Origin: Sphingomonadales bacterium 12-68-11
Lineage (GTDB): Bacteria; Pseudomonadota; Alphaproteobacteria; Sphingomonadales; Sphingomonadaceae
Reading direction: 5' to 3'
Length of the DNA stretch: 64,000 bases
NCBI GenBank assembly: GCA_002279825.1
Contig: NCCV01000005.1
Coordinates: 62,001 to 126,000, forward strand
Made by a program: the position numbers and the translations under genes. Below the pieces are notes generated by a model. The model was given only the letters and a program-made list of their open reading frames with translations. It had not been told where the DNA came from and did not search any database. Shown here piece by piece: positions 38,305 through 47,898 of this stretch (position 1 is its first letter; every line of letters starts with the position of its first letter).

Positions 38305-38346
38305 GCCCCTCTCCCAACCCTCTCCCCTGAAGGGGAGAGGGCTTTA
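37912..38346. mobile_element. 435-bp cassette with 41-bp terminal inverted repeats carrying a DUF559 gene
   Basis: Left end 37912-37952 and right end 38306-38346 are inverted repeats matching at 40 of 41 positions; each end is itself palindromic (CCCTCTCCCC / GGGGAGAGGG). The 353-bp interior holds the DUF559 endonuclease gene, whose start and stop lie at the two ends. It sits exactly between the trpB stop and the trpA start. No target-site duplication could be defined by eye. Mobility is inferred from structure. Confidence 0.72.
38306..38346. repeat. Right terminal inverted repeat of the DUF559 cassette
   Basis: The 41 bases run from CCCCTCTCCCAACCCTCTCC to AGGGCTTTA; the reverse complement matches 37912-37952 except for one C/T change. 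It lies seven bases beyond the trpB stop codon and just upstream of the DUF559 start. Confidence 0.9.
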
Positions 38347-38352
38347 GGTCGC

Positions 38353-39588
<1,236 letters not shown>

Positions 39589-39600
39589 ATTATCCCCATT

Positions 39601-39703
39601 CCGCTCATGGTGAGGAGGGGCTGAGCTTGTCGAAGTCCCGTCTCGAACCACGGTCCTTCGAGACACCGCTTCGACAGGCTCAGCGGCTCCTCAGGATGAG
39701 CGG
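39601..39703. repeat. Palindromic intergenic repeat between trpF and trpB
   Basis: 103 bp whose ends pair: CCGCTCATGGTGAGGAG...CTGAGCTTGTCGAAG on the left and CTTCGACAGGCTCAG...CTCCTCAGGATGAGCGG on the right. The CTGAGC(C/T)TGTCGAAG core is a very common sphingomonad extragenic repeat. It fills the whole trpF-trpB gap. Confidence 0.87.
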
Positions 39704-39708
39704 ATCCG

Positions 39709-40344
39709 TTAGGCATTTCGGGCCGATTGGCAGAAGGCCCTGATCCTGTCCACGTCCTTGACCCCCGGCGCGCTTTCGACGCCCGAGGACGTATCGACCA
39801 GCGGCGCGCCGGTCTGGCGGATCGCGTCGGCGACGTTGTCGGGGGTCAGCCCGCCGGCCAGACCCCACGGCATGAACGGCTTGTGCTGCGCGAACAGGTC
39901 CCAGTCGATCGCCAGGCCGTTGCCGCCGGGCAGCTTGTTGGCCGGCGCGTCGTAGAGAATGCGGTGCGCCGCGTCCTTGAACTTGACCGAGCGCGCGAGG
40001 CCCTCGGCATCGCGCACCCCGAACGCCTTCCAGATCTCCAGCGGGGTGTGCTGCTTGAGCGCGGCGAGCCATTCGGGCGTCTCGGTGCCGTGGAACTGCA
40101 CCACGTCGGGCTTGACGGCCGCGATCGCCCGCGCGGTCGGCTCGGGCTGCTCGTTGACCAGCAGCAGGACGACCTTGACGCGAGGTGGCACGCGGGCGCG
40201 CAGCTTGGCCGCCTGCTCGAGCGTGACGTGGCGCGGGCTCGGCGCGTAGTGGACCAGGCCCACGTGCGTGGCGCCGGCATCGACCGCCGCATCGACGGCT
40301 TCGGGCGTGGACAGGCCACAGATCTTGATCAGCGGTTCGGACAT
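39709..40344 (-). CDS. trpF: Phosphoribosylanthranilate isomerase
   Basis: 211 residues. KICGLSTPEAVDAAVDAGATHVGLVHYAPSPR gives the catalytic Cys region; VQFHGTETPEWL, PWGLAGGLTPDNV and the catalytic-Asp-containing DTSSGVESAPGVKD follow. It is the third step of tryptophan synthesis. The trpF-trpB-trpA order is standard for alphaproteobacteria; the other trp genes are elsewhere. Confidence 0.95.
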   Translation of the reverse strand: MSEPLIKICGLSTPEAVDAAVDAGATHVGLVHYAPSPRHVTLEQAAKLRARVPPRVKVVLLLVNEQPEPTARAIAAVKPDVVQFHGTETPEWLAALKQHTPLEIWKAFGVRDAEGLARSVKFKDAAHRILYDAPANKLPGGNGLAIDWDLFAQHKPFMPWGLAGGLTPDNVADAIRQTGAPLVDTSSGVESAPGVKDVDRIRAFCQSARNA

Positions 40345-40430
40345 CGGGGAGGCACTTAGTGCGAATTGTCCGGGAGTCGAGCCTGCCGGACGGCGTTAGC
40401 GTTCATTCGGGAGGCAAGCGCGCCATCCGC

Positions 40431-40454
40431 GTCCGCTTTCGACCCATTGCGGAT
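40431..40454. repeat. GTCCGCTTTC-type short repeat, copy 1
   Basis: GTCCGCTTTCGACCCATTGC followed by GGAT. Related copies lie at 40816-40866 and 41332-41360. Short units of this kind (gtccgctttc-acccatt-gcggac) are scattered in sphingomonad genomes. The three copies surround two orphan genes. Confidence 0.65.
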
Positions 40455-40481
40455 CCTCAGGTGATCGTGTTCAACCGGTCT

Positions 40482-40814
40482 ATGGATTGGAATGAAGCTG
40501 GGGAGTGGACTGGAGCGGCCTTCATGATTGCCGCCTTGTTCTTGTTCCCGAGGTGGTTTTCGTTTCGGCGCAGGGCGATGGCCGGTGCAATCCTTTTCCC
40601 TTTAGGTTGGGTGGGGGTTTTCGGTGGCATAGCCCTCGGTGATCGGTCCTTCATGCAGTCTGAAGCAGTGGCCTTCACATGGGTGGCGATCAGCGCGCTG
40701 GCCATCGTGCTGGCGATCACACTGCTCGTGCCGGTGTTCTTCGAATGGCGCAGGAAGCGCCGCAAGCCCCGGCGCACGACGGAACGCTGGCGTGCTGGAC
40801 ATCGGGGACCCTGA
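40482..40814 (+). CDS. Small membrane protein of unknown function
   Basis: 110 residues from the ATG at 40482 (a GTG at 40461 is possible). Three predicted transmembrane helices (WTGAAFMIAALFLFPRWF, MAGAILFPLGWVGVFGGIAL, FTWVAISALAIVLAITLLVP) and a very basic C-terminus (FEWRRKRRKPRRTTERWRAG). The frame extends upstream to 40359, but that part is repeat-encoded. No strong ribosome site is visible. I do not recognise the family. Confidence 0.55.
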   Translation: MDWNEAGEWTGAAFMIAALFLFPRWFSFRRRAMAGAILFPLGWVGVFGGIALGDRSFMQSEAVAFTWVAISALAIVLAITLLVPVFFEWRRKRRKPRRTTERWRAGHRGP

Positions 40815-40815
40815 A

Positions 40816-40866
40816 GGTCCGCTTTCCACCCAAAACATCCGTTCTGAAGCCGACCCATAGCGGACA
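40816..40866. repeat. GTCCGCTTTCC-type repeat, copy 2
   Basis: GGTCCGCTTTCCACCCAAAA then a short loop and GACCCATAGCGGACATCGGG: the ends GTCCGCT...AGCGGAC pair to form a stem. It fills most of the gap between the two orphan genes. Confidence 0.68.
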
Positions 40867-40892
40867 TCGGGACGTGCCGCTAAACTGTCCTC

Positions 40893-41330
40893 ATGCACCT
40901 GGCAGCGAAACGACTTCCGGAAGACGTCATCGTCCGAGCGACGCTGCGCGGTAACGAATACGCGTGGCGTGTCGGGGATATTCCGACTGTCATCGAGGCC
41001 GCCAAAACAGCGAACCTCATCAACCTTGGTGGTCAGTTGCAGTTTCGCATCCCGAAGGGTGGAACTTGCGAGTGCTACTGGGTTGAAGTCGACACTTACA
41101 AGGATGTCTCCGCAGACTTGCCGTGGGCGGACCGCGTGTCGACTACAGCAGCAAGTGCCCTTTCCCAATTTCGCCAACTCTGCAAAGAACGAGACTTCGT
41201 TGCCGAAGGGCGCACCTCGTTTGGAGAGCATCTACGCGAGTTTGAAGCACAGGGTGGCGACCTTAACGAGGCGCTCTGCTTTGTGTGGTATGTCGAGGAC
41301 CAGGCGGAAGCTGCCGCGCATCAAAGCTGA
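40893..41330 (+). CDS. Hypothetical protein, possibly acquired
   Basis: 145 residues beginning MHLAAKRLPEDVIVRATLRGNEYAWRVGDIPTVIEAAK. Soluble, acidic, no signal or membrane segment; NLGGQLQFRIPKGGTCECYWVEVD and SFGEHLREFEAQGGDLNEALCFVWYVED are its most distinct stretches. I do not recognise a family. The third codon positions are visibly less GC-rich than in neighbouring genes, and it is bounded by short repeats, both of which suggest later arrival. It could belong to a defence or immunity-type gene set, but nothing here shows that. Confidence 0.6.
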   Translation: MHLAAKRLPEDVIVRATLRGNEYAWRVGDIPTVIEAAKTANLINLGGQLQFRIPKGGTCECYWVEVDTYKDVSADLPWADRVSTTAASALSQFRQLCKERDFVAEGRTSFGEHLREFEAQGGDLNEALCFVWYVEDQAEAAAHQS

Positions 41331-41331
41331 T

Positions 41332-41360
41332 GTCCGCTTTCCACCCAAAGCAGACTTTGC
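41332..41360. repeat. GTCCGCTTTCC-type repeat, copy 3
   Basis: TGTCCGCTTTCCACCCAAAG followed by CAGACTTTG directly after the stop of the orphan gene at 41330. The first 20 bases match copy 2 almost exactly. It closes the repeat-bounded segment next to the BaiN-like gene. Confidence 0.68.
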
Positions 41361-41369
41361 CCCAAACGG

Positions 41370-42554
41370 CTACCTCCCCGCCAGCGCCTGCGCCGCCGCC
41401 CACCCGCTGGCCCACGCCCACTGGAAATTGTAGCCGCCCAGCCAGCCGGTGACATCGACGGCCTCCCCGATCACGTAGAGGCCCGGCACGGCCTTGGTTT
41501 CCAGCGTCTTGGACGAGAGCTCAGCGGTGCTCACTCCGCCGACGGTGACTTCGGCCTTGGCGAACCCTTCGCTGCCGTTGGGCACGAAGCGCCAGTCGGC
41601 GAGGCGGGCCTCGACCTGCTGGAGGGCCACATCAGGCAGGTTCGACAGCACGCCGTCCACGGCGAGGCGGTCGGTCAGCGTGTCCGCCAGCCGGGCCGGC
41701 AGCGCGGCGCGCAAGGCGGCGCGGAGCGTGGCGGTGGGGGCGGCGCGCTTGGCTTCGATCAGCCAGCCGGCGGCGCGATCGGGCAGGAAGTCGATGGCGA
41801 CGGGCTGCCCGGGCCGCCAGTAGCTCGAGACTTGCAGGATGGCGGGGCCGGATAACCCGCGGTGCGTGAACAGCGCTGCCTCGCGGAACGCGGCGTTCTG
41901 GCAGCGCGCGACGACCTCGGCCGAGACTCCGGACAGCTCGCGAAACAACAGGTCCTCGCCGCTGAGCGTGAGCGGAACCAGCGCCGGGCGGGGCTCGACG
42001 ACCTTGAGGCCGAAACGCCGCGCCAGATCGTAAGCGAAGCCGGTCGCGCCCAGCTTGGGGATCGAAGGGCCGCCGGTGGCGATGAGCAGCGCGGGGGCCC
42101 GGTACGTCTGCGTCTGGGTGCGGACGGTGAAGGCGTCATCGGCGTGCGCCACGTCGTCGATCCGCTCCCCGCACCGCACTTCACCGCCGCCCACCGCAAC
42201 TTCCTCCAGCAGCATGTCCACGATCTGCCGCGCCGAGCCGTCGCAGAACAGTTGGCCGAGCGTCTTCTCGTGCCAGGCAATGCCGTAGCGATCGACCAGC
42301 GCGATGAAGTCGTGCGGGGTGTAGCGGCTGAGCGCGGACTTGGCGAAATGCGCATTGGCGGAAAGGTAGCGCTCGGGCGCGGTGTGGAGGTTAGTGAAGT
42401 TGCACCGCCCGCCGCCCGAGATGAGGATCTTTTTGCCCGGCTGGTCGGCCTGTTCGAGCACCGCGACCCGCGCGCCGAGCCGGCCGGCCTCGGCCGCGCA
42501 CATCAGCCCGGCCGCGCCGGCCCCGAGAATGATCGCATCGTAGTCGGAATGCAT
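41370..42554 (-). CDS. NAD(P)/FAD-dependent oxidoreductase, HI0933/BaiN-like flavoprotein
   Basis: 394 residues. DAIILGAGAAGLMCAAEAGRLG binds FAD; GKKILISGGGRCNFTNLHTAPERYLS is the hallmark of the HI0933/YhiN/BaiN family; the C-terminus ends PGLYVIGEAVDVTGWLGGYNFQWAWASGWAAAQAL. Members include gut BaiN enzymes acting on bile-acid intermediates, but most have no known substrate. The ATG at 42554 fits the family. Between trpF and pyrF it seems an insertion in an otherwise biosynthetic block. Confidence 0.93.
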   Translation of the reverse strand: MHSDYDAIILGAGAAGLMCAAEAGRLGARVAVLEQADQPGKKILISGGGRCNFTNLHTAPERYLSANAHFAKSALSRYTPHDFIALVDRYGIAWHEKTLGQLFCDGSARQIVDMLLEEVAVGGGEVRCGERIDDVAHADDAFTVRTQTQTYRAPALLIATGGPSIPKLGATGFAYDLARRFGLKVVEPRPALVPLTLSGEDLLFRELSGVSAEVVARCQNAAFREAALFTHRGLSGPAILQVSSYWRPGQPVAIDFLPDRAAGWLIEAKRAAPTATLRAALRAALPARLADTLTDRLAVDGVLSNLPDVALQQVEARLADWRFVPNGSEGFAKAEVTVGGVSTAELSSKTLETKAVPGLYVIGEAVDVTGWLGGYNFQWAWASGWAAAQALAGR

Positions 42555-42577
42555 CGCGGGCCCGCCGGAGGGCGGTC

Positions 42578-43252
42578 TTAAAGCGTCGCTTCGATCGCGC
42601 GGGCGGCGGCGAGGGGATCCTCCGCGCGGCTGATCGGGCGGCCGACCACCAGCACGCTGGCGCCATGGTCGCGGGCCTGGCGCGGAGTGACGACGCGCTT
42701 TTGGTCGCTCTTTCCGTGTTCCGGCAAGCGCAGCCCGGGGACCACGAAGAAGCCGTGCTTCCACTGGCGGTGGACTTCGCGGATTTCCTGCCCCGAGCAG
42801 ACGATCCCGTCGAGCCCCGCGGCTTCGGCCAGTTCGGCCAGGCGCATCACCTGGTCGTGCGCGCTGCCGTCGACGCCGGTACGCTTGAGGTCGCTCTCGT
42901 CGAGGCTGGTCAGCATCGTCACCGCGACCACTTTGGTCTCGCTGCCCGCCGCCGCTTTGGCGTCCTCCATCATCGCGCGCCCGCCGCTGGCGTGGACGGT
43001 CACGATCGCCGGTTCGAGCACGTGAATCGCCTGCATCGCGCCGGCCACGGTGTTGGGGATGTCGTGCAGCTTGAGATCGAGGAAGATCGGCATGCCGATC
43101 TGCGCCAGCTCGTGCACGCCGTGGTGGCCGTGCGCGCAGAAGAACTCGAGCCCGAGCTTGAGCCCGCCGACATGCCCTTTGACTTTCTCGGCCAGCGCCT
43201 TGGCGGCATCGAGCTGCGGCAGATCGAGCGCCAGGTAAACGGGATGGCTCAC
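42578..43252 (-). CDS. pyrF: Orotidine 5'-phosphate decarboxylase
   Basis: 224 residues from a GTG that overlaps the lapA stop (GTGA). N-terminus SHPVYLALDLPQLDAAKALAEK; catalytic FLDLKLHDIPNTV with Lys-x-x-Asp; VTMLTSLDESDLKRTG and VTPRQARDHGASVLVVGRPI complete the barrel. It makes UMP in pyrimidine synthesis. An in-frame start at 43402 would extend the protein through lapA and is rejected. Confidence 0.95.
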   Translation of the reverse strand: MSHPVYLALDLPQLDAAKALAEKVKGHVGGLKLGLEFFCAHGHHGVHELAQIGMPIFLDLKLHDIPNTVAGAMQAIHVLEPAIVTVHASGGRAMMEDAKAAAGSETKVVAVTMLTSLDESDLKRTGVDGSAHDQVMRLAELAEAAGLDGIVCSGQEIREVHRQWKHGFFVVPGLRLPEHGKSDQKRVVTPRQARDHGASVLVVGRPISRAEDPLAAARAIEATL

Positions 43253-43572
43253 GGTGCCGGCGCGATCGGCTGGGCGTCGAGCTTGAGCGCTTCGGGCTGT
43301 TCCGGATCGGTCGGCGGCGGCACGGCGGCAGCGCGGGCGGCGGCTTCTAGCGAAAGAATGCGCCGCTGCATCCGCCAGCGCACCGCCCGGTGGTAGAGCC
43401 ACATCGGCACGAATCCGATCGCCAGCGAAAGAATCACGATCGCGGGAAGCTGCGTCTCGACGACCAGGTTCTCCCAGATCCGCACCGTCACCGGCGGCCC
43501 CCAGTTGGCGACCGAAAATACCAGCAGCACGGCCAGCAGCAGCAGCCAGGCGAGTGTCCGGACCAGTTTCAT
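43249..43572 (-). CDS. LapA (DUF1049) domain membrane protein
   Basis: 107 residues. Two transmembrane helices (VRTLAWLLLLAVLLVFSVANW and LPAIVILSLAIGFVPMWLYHRA) and a cytoplasmic tail ending in Pro-rich sequence. The short N-W motif between the helices and the pattern match LapA domain proteins. In E. coli LapA works with LapB in LPS assembly control; that role is not proven in this group. Coupled to pyrF by a four-base overlap. Confidence 0.85.
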   Translation of the reverse strand: MKLVRTLAWLLLLAVLLVFSVANWGPPVTVRIWENLVVETQLPAIVILSLAIGFVPMWLYHRAVRWRMQRRILSLEAAARAAAVPPPTDPEQPEALKLDAQPIAPAP

Positions 43573-43629
43573 CGCGTATCTCCCTGCCGGAGCGATGCTA
43601 GGAGCATGGAGGTGCGAAGGGAAGGGGTC

Positions 43630-43651
43630 CCCCTCCCACCTGCGGGAGGGG
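43630..43651. repeat. Palindrome after purB, possible terminator
   Basis: CCCCTCCC-ACCTGC-GGGAGGGG, an 8-bp GC stem just beyond the purB stop. Same family of GGGAGGGG palindromes as at 56036-56126. No T-run, so termination is uncertain. Confidence 0.6.
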
Positions 43652-43656
43652 AGCCA

Positions 43657-44967
43657 TCAACCAAACACCCGTGCGAAGATGTGGTCGACCTGGCGGTAGT
43701 GGTACTCAAGGTCGAACAGGCTTTCGAGCTCGGCCGAAGGCAGCGCCGCGGTCACGTCCGGATCGGCTTTGAGCAGATCGAGCAGCGAGAGCGCGCCGTC
43801 GCTTTCCCAGACCTTCATCGCGTTGCGCTGGACCAGCGCATAGGCGCTCTCGCGGCTCACGCCGGCCTGGGTCAGCGCCAGCAGCACGCGCTGCGAGTGG
43901 ATCAGCCCGCCCATCCGGTCGAGGTTCTTGCGCATCCGCTCGGGGTACACGAGCAGCTTGTCGACCACGCCCGTGAGCCGCGCGAGCGCGAAGTCGAGCG
44001 TGATGCAGGCGTCGGGGCCGATGAACCGCTCGACCGAGGAGTGGCTGATGTCGCGCTCGTGCCACAGCGCGACGTTCTCCAGCGCCGGAATCGCCGCGCC
44101 GCGCACCACGCGGGCGAGCCCGGTCAGGTTCTCGGTCAGGATCGGGTTGCGCTTGTGCGGCATCGCCGACGAGCCCTTCTGGCCCGGCGAGAAGTACTCC
44201 TCCGCCTCCAGCACTTCGGTGCGCTGTAGGTGGCGGATCTCGACTGCTAGCCGCTCGACCGAGCTGGCGATCACCGCCAGCGTGGCGAAGAACATCGCAT
44301 GGCGGTCGCGCGGGATGACCTGGGTGGAGATCGGCTCCACCGCGAGGCCCAGCTTGGCGGCGACATGCGCCTCGACCGCGGGATCGATGTTGGCGAAGGT
44401 GCCGACCGCGCCGCTGATCGCGCAGGTCGCGATCTCGGCGCGCGCCGCTTCCAGCCGCACTTTGCAGCGGGCGAATTCGGCATAGGCCTGAGCGAGCTTG
44501 AGCCCGAAGGTCACCGGCTCGGCGTGGATACCGTGGCTGCGGCCGATCGTCGGGGTGTACTTGTGCTCTTCGGCCCGGCGCTTGAGCGCCGCGAGCAGGC
44601 CGTCGAGATCGGCGAGCAGGATATCGGCCGAGCGGGCGAGCTGGACCGCCAGCGTGGTGTCGAGCACGTCCGAGCTGGTCATGCCCTGGTGCATGAAGCG
44701 CGCCTCGTCGCCCACTTGCTCGGCCACCCAGGTCAGGAAGGCGATCACGTCGTGCTTGGTGACCGCCTCGATCGCGTCGATCGCGGCCACGTCGATGGCG
44801 GGATCGGTCCGCCACCACGCCCACAGCGCCTGGGCCGCGCTGGCCGGCACGACGCCGAGTTCGCCGAGCTTCTCGGTGGCGTGGGCCTCAATCTCGAACC
44901 AGATGCGATAGCGCGCCTCGGGCTCCCAGAGCGCGGTCATGGCGGGGCGGGAATAGCGGGGGACCAT
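43657..44967 (-). CDS. purB: Adenylosuccinate lyase
   Basis: 436 residues. Begins [20 protein letters not shown], the family start. Catalytic features: [26 protein letters not shown], and the superfamily signature [17 protein letters not shown]. It acts twice in purine synthesis (SAICAR to AICAR, and adenylosuccinate to AMP). Upstream in-frame codons to 45003 add nothing conserved. Divergent from the transglutaminase-like gene. Confidence 0.96.
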   Translation of the reverse strand: MVPRYSRPAMTALWEPEARYRIWFEIEAHATEKLGELGVVPASAAQALWAWWRTDPAIDVAAIDAIEAVTKHDVIAFLTWVAEQVGDEARFMHQGMTSSDVLDTTLAVQLARSADILLADLDGLLAALKRRAEEHKYTPTIGRSHGIHAEPVTFGLKLAQAYAEFARCKVRLEAARAEIATCAISGAVGTFANIDPAVEAHVAAKLGLAVEPISTQVIPRDRHAMFFATLAVIASSVERLAVEIRHLQRTEVLEAEEYFSPGQKGSSAMPHKRNPILTENLTGLARVVRGAAIPALENVALWHERDISHSSVERFIGPDACITLDFALARLTGVVDKLLVYPERMRKNLDRMGGLIHSQRVLLALTQAGVSRESAYALVQRNAMKVWESDGALSLLDLLKADPDVTAALPSAELESLFDLEYHYRQVDHIFARVFG

Positions 44968-45090
44968 GCCGGTGCGGTTAGGGTCCCGACCGGGGATTGG
45001 CAAGGGAGCCGAGCCATTGCTTTCCGCCGGGCGGCATGGTGTTATTCCGCGCTGTGCCGTGCCTAAACGTCGGCGTACCGAGAGGACTTG

Positions 45091-47871
45091 ATGAAGACGC
45101 TCGCCCGCCTACTGGCTGCTACCGCGCTCGTTTCCGGCACGCATGCCCACGCCGGGGAGGACCCGCTCTATCAGCCCGCGCCGGCGTGGGTCGCGCCCGC
45201 CGCTTTGCCGACGAACATGGCCGGGCCACCGATCGTGCTGTTCGACGACCAGCGGCGGATCGAGGCGGGGCGGCTGTGGTCTTACACCGACCGCGCTATC
45301 CGCATCGACAATCCGCAGATGCTGAATTCGGCCGGGACGATTCAGGCGTCGTGGCTGCCCGACAAGGGTGATTTGATCGTCCACGGCATCGCCATAGTGC
45401 GCGATGGACAGTCGATCGACGTCCTCGCCGGCGGGGCCAAGTTCGACGTGCTGCGCCGCGAGCGGCAGCTCGAACAGCGCATGATCGACGGATCGCGCAC
45501 CGCGACGCTGGCGGTGCCGGGGCTGCGCGTCGGCGACGTCCTGCGCCTGACATATTCGGTGACCAATTCCGATCAGGCGCTCAAGCAGGAGGTCCAGGCG
45601 ATCACCGCGCTCCCGTCGGAGCCGTTCGACGCCGGCTTTGCGCGCGTGCGGTTTTCGTGGCCGGCGGACACCGGGGTCCGCTGGGGCGCCACGGGCGGGG
45701 TTGCGGTGCCCGAGCCGGTGGTGGCGAACGGGTTCGCCACGCTCGAGCTGCCGCTGCCGCTCGCCAAGCGGCCCGATGTGCCCGAGGACGCCCCGGTCCG
45801 CTACAAGCTGCCGCCGCTGCTCCAGGCGGGCACGTTCGCCGACTGGCCGGAAGTGAGCCGGGTCATGGCGCCACTGTTCGCGACCGAGGGGACCATCGCC
45901 GGTGACGGCCCGATCGCGCGTCAGGTCGCGGCGATCGAGGCGCGGCACACCGGCCAGCTCGACCGCGCGGTGGCCGCGCTGCGCGTGGTGCAGGACGAGA
46001 TCAGCTACCTGCTCAACGGCATGGAAGGCGGCAACTACATCCCGCAGACCCCGGCCGAGACCTGGGACAAGCGCTACGGCGATTGCAAGGCCAAGACCAT
46101 GCTGCTGCTGGCCATGCTGCGCGAGATGGGCATCGAGGCCGAGGCGGTGGTGGTTGCCTCGAGCACCGGCGATGCGGTGCCGGCGATGCTGCCGATGCCG
46201 GCCGCGTTCGATCACGTGATCGTGCGCGCGGTGATCGACGGAACCGACTACTGGCTCGACGGCACCAGCACGGGCGCGAGCCTTGCGGTGGTCGGCGATG
46301 TGCCCGAGTTCCATTATGCGCTGCCGCTGCGGCCGCAGGGTTCAGAGCTGGTGCCGATGGCGCAGCGCGCGCAGACCAATATCGACCGCACCGGCAAGAT
46401 CCTGTTCGATCACCGTGCCGGGCTCGACGTGCCCTCGCTCTACGAAGCCGAGTGGACGCTCGAAGGCCCCGCCGCGGCGCCGTTCCGGTCGGTCATCGGG
46501 CAGACCCGCGAGGAGCAGCTCGACGACATGCTGCAGCAGTACGTCCGGTCGATCATCGGCGAGAACCTGCTGATCGAAAGCGCGATCACCTTCGACGAGG
46601 CGACCAATACCGCCACCGTGAAGGCGAGCGGGCTGATGCCCTCGCAGTGGCAGTGGGAGCGCGGGCGCGGCACGCGGGGGTTCTCGCTCCCGACCGCGGG
46701 TTTCCAGTTCCGGCCCGACCGCTCGCGCGCCGCCTGGCGCGACATCCCGGTCGCTTTGCCGGGCCCTTACGCCGAAGCGGTCGAGATGACCGTGCTGCTG
46801 CCCGAGGGCGAGGCGGGCTACGCGCTCGACGGGCCCGAAGCGATCGCGCAGGAGATCGCGGGGGTCCGGCTCAATCGCAGTACGCAGCTCAGCGGCGACC
46901 GGCTGGTCATCAAGGATGCCGTCACCTGGCCCGGCGGCGAGATCGCGCCGGCCGCAATTTCCTCAGAGCGCGCGCGCGCCGCGCGGATCGGTTCGGCGGA
47001 TCTGACGCTGCGCGCGCCCGCCGAGGTGCAGCGCTATTTCGACGTCGGCGATGGGGGCGACCGCGCGCGGCTGGCGCCGATCGAGGCGGCTTACGCCACG
47101 CTCATCCAGCGCGATCCCGACAACACCGACATCTACCGCCAGCGCGCGCAATTCCGCTCCGCGACGCTCGACCGCGCGGGGGCACTGGCCGATCTGGGCG
47201 TGGTGATCGAGCGCGATCCCGGCGCGGGCGCCTATGTCCAGCGCTCGAACCTCCTGATGGAAATGGGCCGGCTGGACGAGGCATTGGCCGACGCGGAGAC
47301 CGCCTGGGACCTCGATCCCTCGCTCCAATCGGCCTTCGCCAAGGCTGCAGTGCTGCCCTACCTCGGCCGGATCGACGAGGCGATCGCGCTGCTCGAAGAA
47401 CAGAGCGGCGATGCGGCCGAGCGCCGCTCGATCGCCATGACGCTGAGCGATCTCGACGCGCTCTCCGGACGTCGCGACGCGGGCCTGCAACGGCTCGACG
47501 ATCTTCTCGAGCAGCGGCCCGGCGATCCCGATATGCTCAACGCGAAATGCTGGTACCAGGGCACCTGGAACGTGCGGCGCGAGGAGCTTCCGGAGCTGTG
47601 CACCGAAGCGGTCGAGAAGGCCGATTTCTCGCCGCCGGTGCTCGATAGCCGGGCGATGGGCTACTACCGGCTCGGTCGCTACCAGGACGCTCTGAAGGAT
47701 CTCAACGCCGCGCTCTCGGCAAATCCCGACCAGACCCCAAGCCTGTTCATGCGCGGCGTGGTGCGACGCGAGATGGGGGACCGCGAAGGCGCTGAGGACA
47801 TCCGCGCCGCGCTCGCCCGCCAGCCCTCGCTCGAGCGCTTCTACGCGCGCTTCGGGATCGCGGCCCGATAA
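45091..47871 (+). CDS. Secreted DUF3857/transglutaminase-like/TPR protein
   Basis: 926 residues with a signal peptide (MKTLARLLAATALVSGTHAHAGE). DUF3857 lies at about 60-230, followed by a transglutaminase-like core with the Cys-bearing YGDCKAKTMLLLAMLREMGIEAEAV and FDHVIVRAVIDGTDYWLDGT (Cys, His, Asp triad). The C-terminal quarter is TPR repeats (YRQRAQFRSATLDRAGALADLGVVIERDP; ALADAETAWDLDPSLQSAFAKAAV). Periplasmic. Substrate unknown; the intact triad suggests peptidase or transglutaminase activity. TTG at 45088 just before the ATG is not needed. Confidence 0.86.
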   Translation: MKTLARLLAATALVSGTHAHAGEDPLYQPAPAWVAPAALPTNMAGPPIVLFDDQRRIEAGRLWSYTDRAIRIDNPQMLNSAGTIQASWLPDKGDLIVHGIAIVRDGQSIDVLAGGAKFDVLRRERQLEQRMIDGSRTATLAVPGLRVGDVLRLTYSVTNSDQALKQEVQAITALPSEPFDAGFARVRFSWPADTGVRWGATGGVAVPEPVVANGFATLELPLPLAKRPDVPEDAPVRYKLPPLLQAGTFADWPEVSRVMAPLFATEGTIAGDGPIARQVAAIEARHTGQLDRAVAALRVVQDEISYLLNGMEGGNYIPQTPAETWDKRYGDCKAKTMLLLAMLREMGIEAEAVVVASSTGDAVPAMLPMPAAFDHVIVRAVIDGTDYWLDGTSTGASLAVVGDVPEFHYALPLRPQGSELVPMAQRAQTNIDRTGKILFDHRAGLDVPSLYEAEWTLEGPAAAPFRSVIGQTREEQLDDMLQQYVRSIIGENLLIESAITFDEATNTATVKASGLMPSQWQWERGRGTRGFSLPTAGFQFRPDRSRAAWRDIPVALPGPYAEAVEMTVLLPEGEAGYALDGPEAIAQEIAGVRLNRSTQLSGDRLVIKDAVTWPGGEIAPAAISSERARAARIGSADLTLRAPAEVQRYFDVGDGGDRARLAPIEAAYATLIQRDPDNTDIYRQRAQFRSATLDRAGALADLGVVIERDPGAGAYVQRSNLLMEMGRLDEALADAETAWDLDPSLQSAFAKAAVLPYLGRIDEAIALLEEQSGDAAERRSIAMTLSDLDALSGRRDAGLQRLDDLLEQRPGDPDMLNAKCWYQGTWNVRREELPELCTEAVEKADFSPPVLDSRAMGYYRLGRYQDALKDLNAALSANPDQTPSLFMRGVVRREMGDREGAEDIRAALARQPSLERFYARFGIAAR

Positions 47872-47898
47872 GAGAGAAGAGATCGGTTGGGCTCCTTC

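Noticed and set aside
40893..41330. Anti-phage defence or toxin-immunity gene
   Set aside because: Location and composition suggest accessory DNA, but no catalytic motif, partner gene or known domain supports such a function.
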